In this document: piece by piece, positions 51,237 through 60,248 of the stretch
Position numbering within the stretch: position 1 is the first letter of the stretch
How the letters are laid out: the number at the start of each line of letters is the position of its first letter
Source: Robiginitalea biformata HTCC2501
GTDB taxonomy: Bacteria > Bacteroidota > Bacteroidia > Flavobacteriales > Flavobacteriaceae
Assembly (NCBI RefSeq): GCF_000024125.1
Contig: NC_013222.1
Location: 1,528,501 to 1,592,500, forward strand
Direction: 5' to 3'
Length of the DNA stretch: 64,000 nt
Notes under the pieces: model-generated
The model's input: only the letters and a program-made list of their open reading frames with translations
Databases searched by the model: none
What the model was told of the DNA's origin: nothing
Made by a program: the position numbers and the translations under genes

Positions 51237-54191
51237 ATGAATAATAAAGGACTTATAAAGCTTTTTGCTTTGCTGTTCGGGCTGGTGAGTGTCTACCAGT
51301 TATCCTACACCTTCATTACCTCTAAGATCGAATCCGACGCGGAAGCCCATGCGGCGGCTGCGGTTTCGACCGATGAGGAAGACTATGTCGCCAAGCGGGA
51401 ACAGGCAGAAGCCAGATACCTGGACTCGGTGGCCAAAAACCCGATCCTCGGCTTTACGTCCTATGAGGATGCTAAGAAGAAAGAGCTCAACAAAGGCCTC
51501 GACCTGAAGGGGGGTATCAACGTAACGCTGCAGATCTCCGTGCGGGATATCCTCTCCGGCCTGGCAAACAACACCAAGAACCCGGCCTTCAACAAGGCCC
51601 TTGCAGATGCGGATGCTGCATCCCGCAACAGCGATGAAACGTACCTCGAATTGTTCTTCGATGCCTTTGACGCCGTGAAAGGCGACACCAAGCTGGCCTC
51701 CCCGGATATTTTTGCCAACAAGGGGCTGAGCGACGAGATCAATTTTGAGATGAGCGACGAGGAGGTAAAGCCCATCATCCGGCGGAAGGTGGATGAAGCG
51801 GTTGTTTCCGCGTTTGAAGTGCTCCGGGAACGTATTGACGGTTTCGGCGTCACCCAGCCCAATATCCAGCGGGAGGGGAATTCCGGCAGGATCCTGGTGG
51901 AACTCCCGGGGGCCCGGGATATCGCCCGTGCGCAGGACCTGCTCTCGAGTACGGCCCAGCTCGAGTTTTGGGAAACCTACGAACCGGGCAACCAGCACCT
52001 GATCAACTTCTTTATCCAGGCCAACGAAGAGCTCAAATCCATCGTGGAGGCGGATACGCCGGAACCCATGGAAGAAGCCAGCGAAATCGACTCCCTGCTT
52101 TCGGACGTTGCCCAGGACTCCCTGGACCTCGCCACCGAGCGCAACCCGCTTTTCGAAAAGCTGCAACTCAACGGCCCGGGCTATGCCATCGGCCTGGCGG
52201 CCATCCAGGATACGGCCGAAATCGGATCCTGGCTGCGCATGCCCCGCATCCGCCGGCTTTTGCCGCCCCAGGTCCAGTTTACGAAATTTATGTGGGAACG
52301 CCCGTCCCAGGGCACCGAAGTAGCAGCCCTGTACGCCCTGAAATCGAACCGGGACGGGGTGCCGCGCATGAGCGGGGACGTGGTCAGCGATGCCCGCGAC
52401 CAGTTTGACCAGTACAACCGGCCGGCTGTGGGGATGGACATGAACGTCCGCGGGGCCCGTGAGTGGCAGGAACTCACCAACGAAGCCAACCTGAATAATA
52501 CGGGGATTGCCATCGTGCTGGACAACCGGGTGTACACCGCGCCCGGGGTTTCCCAAAAAGGCGGGATTCCCGGGGGTAGCTCTGAAATAACGGGCACATT
52601 TACCGTGACGGAGACCAAGGATATTGCCAACGTACTGCGGGCCGGGAAACTCCCCGCCGAGGCGGAAATCATCGACTCGTTTGTGGTCGGGCCCTCCCTG
52701 GGGCAGGAAGCCATCGACAGCGGGTTTACCTCCTTTGTGATCGCGATGATCTTTGTATTGATCTGGATGATCTTCTATTACGGCAGGGCCGGGTTGTTCT
52801 CGGACATCGCCCTGGTGTTCAACATCGTGCTGATATTCGGGGTGCTCGCCAGCCTGGGCGCCGTACTGACGCTGCCGGGGATTGCCGGTATTGTATTGAC
52901 CATCGGTATGTCCGTGGATGCGAATGTGCTGATATTTGAACGTATCAAGGAGGAACTGCAAAAAGGCAAGGGGATGGCGCAGGCTGTTTCCGACGGTTTT
53001 GACAACGCCCTATCCTCTATCCTGGACGCCAATATCACCACCGGGCTCACCGCCCTGATCCTGCTGGTTTTCGGCTCAGGTCCTATCAAGGGCTTTGCCA
53101 CCACGCTGATCATCGGTATCCTGACCTCCCTGTTCACGGCCATCTTTGTAACGCGTCTGCTTATTGACGCTTACCTGAACCGCCGCGGCCGGAAACTCGA
53201 TTTTGCAACCGGGATTACCCGCGGCCTGTTCCAGAATATGAACATCGACTTCCTCTCCAAGCGGAAAATCGCCTACGTGGTATCCGGCGTTCTGCTGATT
53301 GCCGGGCTGGCTTCCCTGTTTACCAAGGGGCTTGACCAGGGGGTGGATTTTGTCGGGGGGCGGAACTACCAGATCCGCTTTGTGGACGCAGTGAACCCGG
53401 TTGAAATCTCCGGGGAATTGACCGACGCCCTGGGGAGTGCCAGTGCCAAGACCTTTGGGGACGCCAACCAGATCATGGTGACCACAAAGTACAAGGTGGA
53501 CGTGCAGGGCACCGAGGTGGACGAGGAAATCCTGGGGATCCTGTTTAACTCCCTCCAGAAATACCTGCCGGACGGCACCACCTATGAAGATTTTGTTCCC
53601 GGGGGGACGAATGAGGATGTCGGGGTGATGAAGTACCGGAAAGTCGGGCCGACTATTGCCGACGATATCAAGAAGAATGCTGTATGGGCGGTCATTGGTT
53701 CCCTGGCGGTTGTCTTCCTCTATATCCTGTTGCGTTTCCGGCGCTGGCAGTTCTCGCTGGGCGCCGTGGCAGCCGTTTTCCACGACGTGCTGATCGTGCT
53801 GGGGGTATTCTCGGTCACCAGCTCGCTGATGCCCTTCAGCATGGAAATCGACCAGGCTTTTATCGCCGCCATCCTGACGGTTATCGGTTATTCCCTGAAC
53901 GATACAGTGGTAGTCTTTGACCGGATTCGGGAGATCATTGCCGAACGCGGCTGGCGTGCCGGGGAAAATACGAACATGGCCCTGAACAGTACGCTGAGCC
54001 GTACGCTGAATACCTCGCTCACGACCCTGGTCGTTCTCCTGTCTATCTTTATTTTTGGAGGGGAGACGCTGCGAGGCTTTATGTTTGCGATGATTGTCGG
54101 GGTGATCGTGGGTACCTATTCGTCCCTCTTTATCGCAACGCCTATCATGTTCGATTCCCTGTCAAGGAAAATCTCTGCAGGTAAAAAGTAA
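51237..54191 (+). CDS. secDF: Fused protein-export membrane protein SecD-SecF
   Basis: 984 residues combining both subunits that use the proton gradient to pull proteins out of SecYEG. Signature blocks: LGLDLKGG-type KGLDLKGGINV near 87, the P1 domain with RIDGFGVTQPNIQREG, first TM set with GMSVDANVLIFERIKEEL, the junction at about residue 665, then the SecF half with GVDFVGGRNYQIRF and YSLNDTVVVFDRIRE. Twelve TM helices expected. SecDF fusion is normal for Bacteroidota. Confidence 0.97.
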   Translation: MNNKGLIKLFALLFGLVSVYQLSYTFITSKIESDAEAHAAAAVSTDEEDYVAKREQAEARYLDSVAKNPILGFTSYEDAKKKELNKGLDLKGGINVTLQISVRDILSGLANNTKNPAFNKALADADAASRNSDETYLELFFDAFDAVKGDTKLASPDIFANKGLSDEINFEMSDEEVKPIIRRKVDEAVVSAFEVLRERIDGFGVTQPNIQREGNSGRILVELPGARDIARAQDLLSSTAQLEFWETYEPGNQHLINFFIQANEELKSIVEADTPEPMEEASEIDSLLSDVAQDSLDLATERNPLFEKLQLNGPGYAIGLAAIQDTAEIGSWLRMPRIRRLLPPQVQFTKFMWERPSQGTEVAALYALKSNRDGVPRMSGDVVSDARDQFDQYNRPAVGMDMNVRGAREWQELTNEANLNNTGIAIVLDNRVYTAPGVSQKGGIPGGSSEITGTFTVTETKDIANVLRAGKLPAEAEIIDSFVVGPSLGQEAIDSGFTSFVIAMIFVLIWMIFYYGRAGLFSDIALVFNIVLIFGVLASLGAVLTLPGIAGIVLTIGMSVDANVLIFERIKEELQKGKGMAQAVSDGFDNALSSILDANITTGLTALILLVFGSGPIKGFATTLIIGILTSLFTAIFVTRLLIDAYLNRRGRKLDFATGITRGLFQNMNIDFLSKRKIAYVVSGVLLIAGLASLFTKGLDQGVDFVGGRNYQIRFVDAVNPVEISGELTDALGSASAKTFGDANQIMVTTKYKVDVQGTEVDEEILGILFNSLQKYLPDGTTYEDFVPGGTNEDVGVMKYRKVGPTIADDIKKNAVWAVIGSLAVVFLYILLRFRRWQFSLGAVAAVFHDVLIVLGVFSVTSSLMPFSMEIDQAFIAAILTVIGYSLNDTVVVFDRIREIIAERGWRAGENTNMALNSTLSRTLNTSLTTLVVLLSIFIFGGETLRGFMFAMIVGVIVGTYSSLFIATPIMFDSLSRKISAGKK

Positions 54192-54232
54192 GCATCCCGC
54201 GGCTGCCGGAAACGGCACCCGATGCATCAATT

Positions 54233-54266
54233 GAAAAAATCGCTGCCCGAGGGCAGCGATTTTTTT
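54233..54266. terminator. Bidirectional terminator between secDF and the next gene
   Basis: Stem AAAAAATCGCTGCCC/GGGCAGCGATTTTTT with flanking A/T runs, right after secDF and at the 3' end of the convergent gene. Confidence 0.92.
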
Positions 54267-54642
54267 ATTCGGACAAGAGCCACCTTCGGGCTGCCCGCCG
54301 GCTTGTAAACAAATCTACCTCAAAGCCTTCGTGGACCATAAAGTCCCTGAGCAGCGTCAGGTAGAAGTGGTCTTCCAACCGCGCTACCAGGGCGAGCTTG
54401 TACTCCCGTTGCCAGCTGCCCTTAATGGCCGCGCGGGCAATCTGATAGGCGGATTCCACCGATTGTTTCTGGCGGAGTTGTATCCGGGCCATCACGCGTA
54501 CCTGGTCGGTAGCCCGGCACTGGAGAGCGAATTCTCTCCACATATCGGCAAAGGTATCTACCTCCGTCCCCTTTTTCCGTGGATTTTTCAGGGTGATTTC
54601 GAGATAGTCCCGGGTCTCTTTAAAAACGAGCGTTGTGGGCAT
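54265..54642 (-). CDS. Conserved hypothetical protein, SpoIIAA/STAS-like size
   Basis: 125 residues from ATG 54642 (MPTTLVFKETRDYLEI); upstream in-frame codons to 54729 are less likely. Soluble alpha/beta pattern (LEITLKNPRKKGTEVD, MARIQLRQKQSVESAYQIARAAI, FMVHEGFEVDLFTSRRAARRWL). The final helix resembles the end of SpoIIAA-like/STAS proteins (F...AxxWL), but I cannot confirm the family. Last gene of the leftward lgt group. Confidence 0.6.
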   Translation of the reverse strand: MPTTLVFKETRDYLEITLKNPRKKGTEVDTFADMWREFALQCRATDQVRVMARIQLRQKQSVESAYQIARAAIKGSWQREYKLALVARLEDHFYLTLLRDFMVHEGFEVDLFTSRRAARRWLLSE

Positions 54643-54761
54643 ATTAAAGGAGGTAATTGATTCGTGCAGCTGGAAAACCGCCAGTTCCGGCGATGGTTGC
54701 AATGCTGCCCGTATTACGGAAAGCCTCAATAAGTTACGAAAAATTAATTTGGGGGAGCCGC

Positions 54762-55988
54762 TCAGGCGATGCGACCCCGGGATCCGCCTTGTCCGCTTTC
54801 AAGGAAAAGCGTTTTTTCCGGATGCAGCCCGGGTTCTGGCCGATGGGAAACAAAGACAACGGCCGTACGGCTTTCCGCCGCCATTTTACGGATTAGCGAC
54901 ACAACCAGGAAGGCCGATGGCTCGTCCAGGGCAGCGGTAGGCTCATCGAGGATCAACAGGGGCGGGTGCTTGATCATCGCCCTGGCACAAAAAACCAGGC
55001 GTTGCTGCCCTTCCGTGAGATCTCGGAACAGCACCTCCCGCTCCTGTTCCATCCCGAGCAGACCAATCCACTGCCGGGCGAGAGAAAGCTGGAGGTCCCC
55101 GGGTTGCTGGTAGAGGCCTACTGAGTCCGTCAACCCGGAAATGAGCATGTTTTCAACGCTGTGGTATCCGCGAAACCGATCGGCCATGGCCGGGGTAAAA
55201 TACCCGATGTGTTCTTTGATGTCCCAGACGCTTTCCCCGCTGCCTTTTCTGGTGCCAAAGAGGTAGAGCTCCTGTCCGTATGCTTTTGGATTATCGCCGG
55301 TAATCAGGGAAATCAAGGTGGTTTTCCCGCTTCCGTTTGGCCCCCGGAGTTCCCAGAATTCGCCCCGCCGGATCCGCCAGTCAATATTTCTCACGATGGT
55401 TCGCCCGCTGTAGGCTACGGATACGTCGCGGAAATCCACGAGCGTTTCGGGAAGTTCGGGCAGTGGCCCGGGCGGGGGCGGGATGGAACCGGTAATCCGG
55501 GGCCCCGACGGGATTTCGGGTTCGTAGGTGGGGAACCCCACCAGGTTCTGCCCCTCGAGAAATGCCCGGTGGACCATACAGGGGAGCACATCCGAAGGAC
55601 GGCTTGCCAATTGGATCAACAGGGTCGTACGCGCGAGTTCTTCAAGTTGCCCCGACAGCGATTCCCGGTATTCCCGGTCCAGGTTGTCGAAGGGGTCGTC
55701 CAGGATCAGGAAATCGGGCTGTTGTTGCAGCAGGTAGGCCAGGAGGGCTTTTTTGCGCTCCCCGCTGGAGTAGGTGCGCAACTCCCGATCGGGCTGCGGC
55801 TGCAGGTCCGAACGCTGGTGCCGGGCTTCTTCCTCAATAAAGTCTGCAATCCGCGCATTCGAAAACAATGCCCCACTCAGGCTCCGCAGCCCACTGAGGG
55901 CCTCCGGCGGATTGCCCTGCAGCAGCGACTCCGAGAATGCGTACTTGTCCGAATGATTATCCGTGAATATGACGGTATGCTCAGCCAT
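54762..55988 (-). CDS. Dual ABC ATPase, ModF-like, with degenerate first domain
   Basis: 408 residues containing two ABC domains. Domain 2 (about 185-400) is complete: Walker A GPNGSGKTT, signature LTEGQQRLVFCARAM, Walker B LLILDEPTAALDEPS, H-loop SHRPE. Domain 1 (about 1-165) keeps a signature (YSSGERKKALLAYLL) and Walker B (FLILDDPFDNLD) but has no Walker A or Q-loop. The gene starts only 3 bp after DUF192, so the missing part is not upstream. No membrane helices. Resembles ModF/PhrA soluble ABC proteins of unknown role. Confidence 0.8.
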   Translation of the reverse strand: MAEHTVIFTDNHSDKYAFSESLLQGNPPEALSGLRSLSGALFSNARIADFIEEEARHQRSDLQPQPDRELRTYSSGERKKALLAYLLQQQPDFLILDDPFDNLDREYRESLSGQLEELARTTLLIQLASRPSDVLPCMVHRAFLEGQNLVGFPTYEPEIPSGPRITGSIPPPPGPLPELPETLVDFRDVSVAYSGRTIVRNIDWRIRRGEFWELRGPNGSGKTTLISLITGDNPKAYGQELYLFGTRKGSGESVWDIKEHIGYFTPAMADRFRGYHSVENMLISGLTDSVGLYQQPGDLQLSLARQWIGLLGMEQEREVLFRDLTEGQQRLVFCARAMIKHPPLLILDEPTAALDEPSAFLVVSLIRKMAAESRTAVVFVSHRPEPGLHPEKTLFLESGQGGSRGRIA

Positions 55989-55991
55989 CTG

Positions 55992-56516
55992 CTAATCGGT
56001 CCTTTCCCAACGAATCCGGTCGCCGGGTTCCAGGCCCCATTGTTCACTGAGCCCGGCATTGACCTCCAGGACATACTGGACGGGGACCCCGGAGGGTATA
56101 CTGCCTTCGTCCAGGGGTTGGGCGTTCCGCCGGATGGTGGCAATTTCCCGATTCGAACCGATAAAGATAATATCCAGTGGGATCAGCGTGTTTTTCATGT
56201 AAAATGCGTGTTGTTCCTCTGCGTCGAAAAGGAACAGCATCCCCCGGTTATCCTTCATTTCCTTCCGGTACATCAACCCGGTCTGGGTCTCGTATTCCGT
56301 ATCTGCAATTTCAATCTCCAATACGGCCAGGACGGAATCCGATTCGGCCGACAGGATTTCCAGGACCCCTTCTTTTGTAAAGCGGACCTCTTCGGTTTTG
56401 AGCGCGGGCTTTTCGGCATCGCGGCACCCGGACAGGCAGCAAAAGGCAGCAAGGCACAGGGCTGCCGTCAGCCGGCTGAAAATACGGCGAATCGCGGTTG
56501 CTTGGTGATCAGGCAT
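55992..56516 (-). CDS. DUF192 lipoprotein
   Basis: 174 residues from ATG 56516 (MPDHQATAIRRIFSRLTAAL), which overlaps the lgt stop by 8 bp. Lipobox CCLSGC. DUF192 core: IEIADTEYETQTGLMYRKEM, MLFLFDAEEQHAFYMKNTLIPLDIIFI, then VLEVNAGLSEQWGLEPGD. Small beta-fold proteins of unknown biochemical role. Translationally coupled to lgt, whose enzyme would lipidate it. Confidence 0.9.
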   Translation of the reverse strand: MPDHQATAIRRIFSRLTAALCLAAFCCLSGCRDAEKPALKTEEVRFTKEGVLEILSAESDSVLAVLEIEIADTEYETQTGLMYRKEMKDNRGMLFLFDAEEQHAFYMKNTLIPLDIIFIGSNREIATIRRNAQPLDEGSIPSGVPVQYVLEVNAGLSEQWGLEPGDRIRWERTD

Positions 56517-57477
56517 GGCTTGCAGGCTTAGTGGGCCGAAACATAAAATACAGGCCCAAAAGGACAAAGGGGATGCTGAGCCACTGGCCGGTGGAGAGAT
56601 ATCCCAGGGTATCTTCAAACCCGCCCTGGCTCTTCTTAACGAATTCCACGACAAACCGGATGCTCCACAGCAATACGAGGAACAGGCCAAAGAGGTACCC
56701 GGGACGAGCGGCCTTGGAGGTCTTCCAGTAGAGCCAGTAAAGGATCGCAAAAACGCCGATATACAACAGGCCCTCGTACAACTGGGCCGGGTGCCGGAAG
56801 GGGATGGCCTGGAGGTGTTCCGCAAATTGCGGGTCGTCTGTCAGGGCCCTGTAGGCGGCCTCCGGGGTGCGTTCCCCGGTAATGTGCATGGCCTGGCCCG
56901 CCGGCATGTCGTCCGAATCCCGGACGAAACGGGTTGCCAGGAAAAAGGAGGCATCCGTGATTTTGCCGTTTATTTCGGAGTTGAAAAAATTTCCCAGGCG
57001 AACCAGGAAGGCCCCCAGGGAGACGGGGATGACAATCCGGTCCAGGACCCAGAGCATGTTGAAGGAACTGTACTTCCTCGTAAAGAGGTACATCCCGATA
57101 ATTACTCCGATAGCGGCCCCGTGGCTGGCCAAACCGGTAAAGCCGGTAAACTCATACCCGTTGATAATTCCAAAGAGGCTGCTCCCGGCCTGTTCGCGGA
57201 TGGGAAGCAATATCTCTACCAGGTGGCTGCTGTAGTAATCCCAGTCGTAGAAAAACACATGCCCGAGGCGCGCACCCAGCATGGTGGCCAGTACGGCATA
57301 GATAAAAAGGGCATCCAGCTGCTCCCGGGAACGGCCTTCGCGCTGAAAGATCTGCTTCATCAGGTACCACCCGACGGCGAAGGCGATAATCCAAAGGAGG
57401 TTATAGTATTTGATCTGCAACACCCCGAGCTTGAACAGCGTATCGTCCGGATTCCAGGTGAAACCTAGTAGAAACAT
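56509..57477 (-). CDS. lgt: Prolipoprotein diacylglyceryl transferase
   Basis: 322 residues from ATG 57477 (MFLLGFTWNPDDTLFKLG); upstream in-frame codons overlap the duplicated yidD tail region. Seven TM segments. Lgt signatures: GARLGHVFFYDWDYY (the GARLGYV-type block), FTGLASHGAAIGVI with the essential His, and RLGNFFNSEINGKITD (the GRxGNFxNxE block). Transfers diacylglycerol to the lipobox Cys in the inner membrane. Confidence 0.95.
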   Translation of the reverse strand: MFLLGFTWNPDDTLFKLGVLQIKYYNLLWIIAFAVGWYLMKQIFQREGRSREQLDALFIYAVLATMLGARLGHVFFYDWDYYSSHLVEILLPIREQAGSSLFGIINGYEFTGFTGLASHGAAIGVIIGMYLFTRKYSSFNMLWVLDRIVIPVSLGAFLVRLGNFFNSEINGKITDASFFLATRFVRDSDDMPAGQAMHITGERTPEAAYRALTDDPQFAEHLQAIPFRHPAQLYEGLLYIGVFAILYWLYWKTSKAARPGYLFGLFLVLLWSIRFVVEFVKKSQGGFEDTLGYLSTGQWLSIPFVLLGLYFMFRPTKPASHA

Positions 57478-57516
57478 AGCGGTAATTTGCCGGCTAAGAT
57501 ACAAATTCCCCCCCGA

Positions 57517-57744
57517 CACAGCGAGTCAAAAAGGTCCGTGGGACCTTTTGAGCTGTGGGCGAGCTGGCGCGCTGGCCTGTGGTCGCAGTTTGGGATCAGG
57601 GCACCGGGTCGTAGCCGGAACCTCCCCCGTCACAGCGGAATGAAAAGGTCCAGTGGACCTTTTGAGCTGTGGGCGAGGTGGCGCGCTGGCCTGTGGTTGC
57701 AGTTTGGGATCAGGGCACCGGGTCGTAGCCGGAACCGCCCCATG
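57517..57744. repeat. 114-bp tandem duplication of the yidD 3' end
   Basis: Copy 1 (57517-57630) and copy 2 (57631 to about 57744) are about 90 per cent identical by eye. Each has the hairpin AAAAGGTCC/GGACCTTTT and the text for [12 protein letters not shown]. Copy 2 is the working tail of yidD with its terminator hairpin. Copy 1 is a non-coding remnant between yidD and lgt. Confidence 0.9.
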
Positions 57745-57931
57745 GATGACAAGAAGCAATCCGCTTCAACGCCAGCCAGCCCCCTTTGAACACCCCGTGT
57801 TTCTTCAGCGCCTCCAGGGTATATTGGGAACAGGTAGGGCTGTAGCGGCAACTCGGCGGGGTCAGGGGGGAAACATAGCGCTGGTACCCGCGCACCAGCC
57901 AGATAAGCGGCAAGGCGAGTTTGTTTTTCAT
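57710..57931 (-). CDS. yidD: Membrane protein insertion efficiency factor YidD
   Basis: 73 residues, the full family length. [29 protein letters not shown] is the YidD signature with its paired Cys; the C-terminus has [14 protein letters not shown] small amphipathic membrane-associated protein near YidC. Its 3' end is duplicated in tandem immediately downstream. Confidence 0.96.
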   Translation of the reverse strand: MKNKLALPLIWLVRGYQRYVSPLTPPSCRYSPTCSQYTLEALKKHGVFKGGWLALKRIASCHPWGGSGYDPVP

Positions 57932-57947
57932 AACCGCTTTTTGGGGG

Positions 57948-59426
57948 TTAGAGGGTAAAGGTCGTCCCTTCCTTGCCGTCCTTGAGTTGGATTCCGAGTT
58001 CCGAAAGGGTGTCCCGGATCTGGTCGGAAGTATGGTAATCCTTGTTCGCCCGGGCCTGGTTCCGAAGGTCGATGACCAGCTTCATTACACCTTCCAGTTT
58101 CTCGGTTTCCTGGGTTTGGCTCCGTCCAGGTTCCAACCCGAGCACCTCAAAGGCAAAGCCTTCCATGGTTTCCTGCAGCGTATCCCGGTCGGCCGGGGAA
58201 AGCGATTGTTTCCCGTCCCGGACCAGATTGATGGTCTTGACGGCTTCGAACAGCTGGGCAATCAGTACCGGGCTGTTGAAATCGTCATTCATCGCGTCAT
58301 AGCAGCGTTGCCGCCACGCAGCCACATCGAAATCGGACGTCTTGCCGGTGGGCAGGCCGGGGAGCTGTTCCATGGCTTCCATCAGGCGGTTGTATCCCTT
58401 TTCTGCCGCGAGCAGGGCCTCGTCACTCAAATCCAGGATGCTTGTGTAGTGGGCCTGCATCATAAAGAAGCGGACCACCGTTGGCGCAAACGGCTTGCTC
58501 AGGATGTCGTTTTCCCCGCTGAAAATCTCCCCCGGGAGCAAGTTGTTCCCGGTGGATTTGGCCATTTTCTTGCCATTCAGGGTAAGCATGTTGGCATGCA
58601 GCCAGTAGCGGACGGGCGACTGGTCGTTCCCTGCCTCGGCCTGGGCAATCTCGCATTCGTGGTGCGGGAATTTCAGGTCCATGCCACCCCCGTGGATATC
58701 AAAAGTATCCCCCAGGTACTTGGTGCTCATTACGGTGCATTCCAGGTGCCAGCCCGGGAATCCTTCCCCCCAGGGAGAAGGCCAGCGCATGATGTGCTGG
58801 GGCTCGGCCTTTTTCCACAAGGCAAAATCCTGCGGGTTTCGTTTTTCGTCCTGGGCGGTCAGTTCGCGGGTATTCGCAATCATGTCCTCCAGCTTCCTGC
58901 CGCTCAGCTTGCCGTACTCGTAATCCTGGTTGAACCGTTTTACGTCGAAGTACACCGAGCCGTTCTTCTCATAGGCGTATCCCCGGCCCATAATCACCTT
59001 GATGATCTCGATCTGCTCCACAATATGGCCTGTAGCCGTGGGTTCGATACTCGGGGGGAGCAGGTTGAAGCGCTGCAGGATGTTGTGGAAATCCACCGTA
59101 TAGCGCTGCACCACCTCCATGGGCTCGATTTTCTCGAGCCGCGCCTTCTTGGCGATCTTGTCTTCCCCCTGGTCGGCATCGTCCTCCAGGTGGCCCGCAT
59201 CCGTAATGTTGCGCACGAACCGGACTTTATAGCCCAGGTGCCTGAGGTACCTGAAAATCAGGTCAAAGGACATGAAGGTCCGGCAGTTCCCCAGGTGGAC
59301 GTTGCTGTAAACGGTCGGCCCGCAGACGTACATGCCTACGTGGCCTTCGTGGATGGGGGTGAAGGTTTCCTTGGTCCCGGTAAGGGAATTGTGGACTTTA
59401 AGGGTTTGTTCCGTGTAGAGCGCCAT
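57948..59426 (-). CDS. cysS: Cysteinyl-tRNA synthetase
   Basis: 492 residues, class I. HIGH-type motif [15 protein letters not shown], zinc ligands in [18 protein letters not shown] and [10 protein letters not shown], and the KMSKS loop as KMAKSTGNN. Charges tRNA-Cys. 16 bp upstream of yidD and 9 bp after folE on the same strand, so the three form one transcript. Confidence 0.97.
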   Translation of the reverse strand: MALYTEQTLKVHNSLTGTKETFTPIHEGHVGMYVCGPTVYSNVHLGNCRTFMSFDLIFRYLRHLGYKVRFVRNITDAGHLEDDADQGEDKIAKKARLEKIEPMEVVQRYTVDFHNILQRFNLLPPSIEPTATGHIVEQIEIIKVIMGRGYAYEKNGSVYFDVKRFNQDYEYGKLSGRKLEDMIANTRELTAQDEKRNPQDFALWKKAEPQHIMRWPSPWGEGFPGWHLECTVMSTKYLGDTFDIHGGGMDLKFPHHECEIAQAEAGNDQSPVRYWLHANMLTLNGKKMAKSTGNNLLPGEIFSGENDILSKPFAPTVVRFFMMQAHYTSILDLSDEALLAAEKGYNRLMEAMEQLPGLPTGKTSDFDVAAWRQRCYDAMNDDFNSPVLIAQLFEAVKTINLVRDGKQSLSPADRDTLQETMEGFAFEVLGLEPGRSQTQETEKLEGVMKLVIDLRNQARANKDYHTSDQIRDTLSELGIQLKDGKEGTTFTL

Positions 59427-59435
59427 GGAATGGGC

Positions 59436-60119
59436 TTAAAATTCGGTATCCAGGTTGATGTATTCCAGGAATTCCCGTCGGAGTGATTCTTCTTCCTTGA
59501 ATCGGCCCCCGTATTCCGAGGTCACCGTGCTGCTGTCCACGTCGCGGATCCCGCGGGAATTGACGCAGAGGTGCTTGGCATCGATGACGCATGCGACGTC
59601 TTCGGTGCCCAAAACCCGCTGCAGTTCGCGGACGATCTGGATGTTCATCCGCTCCTGTACCTGAGGGCGCCTCGCGTAGTAGTCGACAATGCGGTTCATC
59701 TTGGATAAACCAACCACTGAACCGCCGGAAATATAGGCAATATGGGCCTTGCCGACAATTGGCAGCAGGTGGTGTTCACAGGTGCTGTACACCGTAATAT
59801 TCTTCTCCACCAGCATCTCCCCATACTTGTATTTGTTGTCGAAGGTCGAAGATTTGGGGCGGCGGTCCGGGTGCAACCCGGCAAAGATTTCCTTTACGTA
59901 CATTTTCGCCACACGGTCCGGGGTGCCCCGGAGGCTGTCGTCGTTCAGGTCCATGCCCAGGGTGAGCAAAATATCCCGCACATTCTGGCGGATGCGGTCG
60001 ATCTTTTCTTCATCGCTCAAACGGAACGCATCTTCCCGCAAGGGGGTTTCTTCTTTTCCGGTAAAATGGTCCTCCATAAAGGATTCCCGGGAAGTTTCCA
60101 ATGCTGGATCGGTTTTCAT
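59436..60119 (-). CDS. folE: GTP cyclohydrolase I
   Basis: 227 residues. Makes dihydroneopterin triphosphate from GTP, the first step of folate (and pterin) synthesis. Zinc and active-site blocks: TVYSTCEHHLLPIVGKAHIAYI, YARRPQVQERMN, CVIDAKHLCVNSRG. The first about 45 residues are a variable, acidic extension. Confidence 0.97.
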   Translation of the reverse strand: MKTDPALETSRESFMEDHFTGKEETPLREDAFRLSDEEKIDRIRQNVRDILLTLGMDLNDDSLRGTPDRVAKMYVKEIFAGLHPDRRPKSSTFDNKYKYGEMLVEKNITVYSTCEHHLLPIVGKAHIAYISGGSVVGLSKMNRIVDYYARRPQVQERMNIQIVRELQRVLGTEDVACVIDAKHLCVNSRGIRDVDSSTVTSEYGGRFKEEESLRREFLEYINLDTEF

Positions 60120-60141
60120 CGGTAGGGTACTTTACAATTGG

Positions 60142-60149
60142 CAAAGATA
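60142..60149 (-). promoter_or_regulatory. Putative -7 box for the folE-cysS-yidD operon
   Basis: Minus-strand TATCTTTG fits TANNTTTG, 23 bp upstream of the folE start. Confidence 0.5.
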
Positions 60150-60248
60150 TACATTATATGCCACTTTATGGCGTGTTTGGGCGGGTACACAACATAAATT
60201 CGTGTTAAGGAAATGGCCTTCCTATTTTTATTTTGCCCAAGTACGACC

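Noticed and set aside
57921..59486. 521-codon plus-strand open frame
   Set aside because: Antisense to cysS throughout; high GC makes long mirror frames common here.
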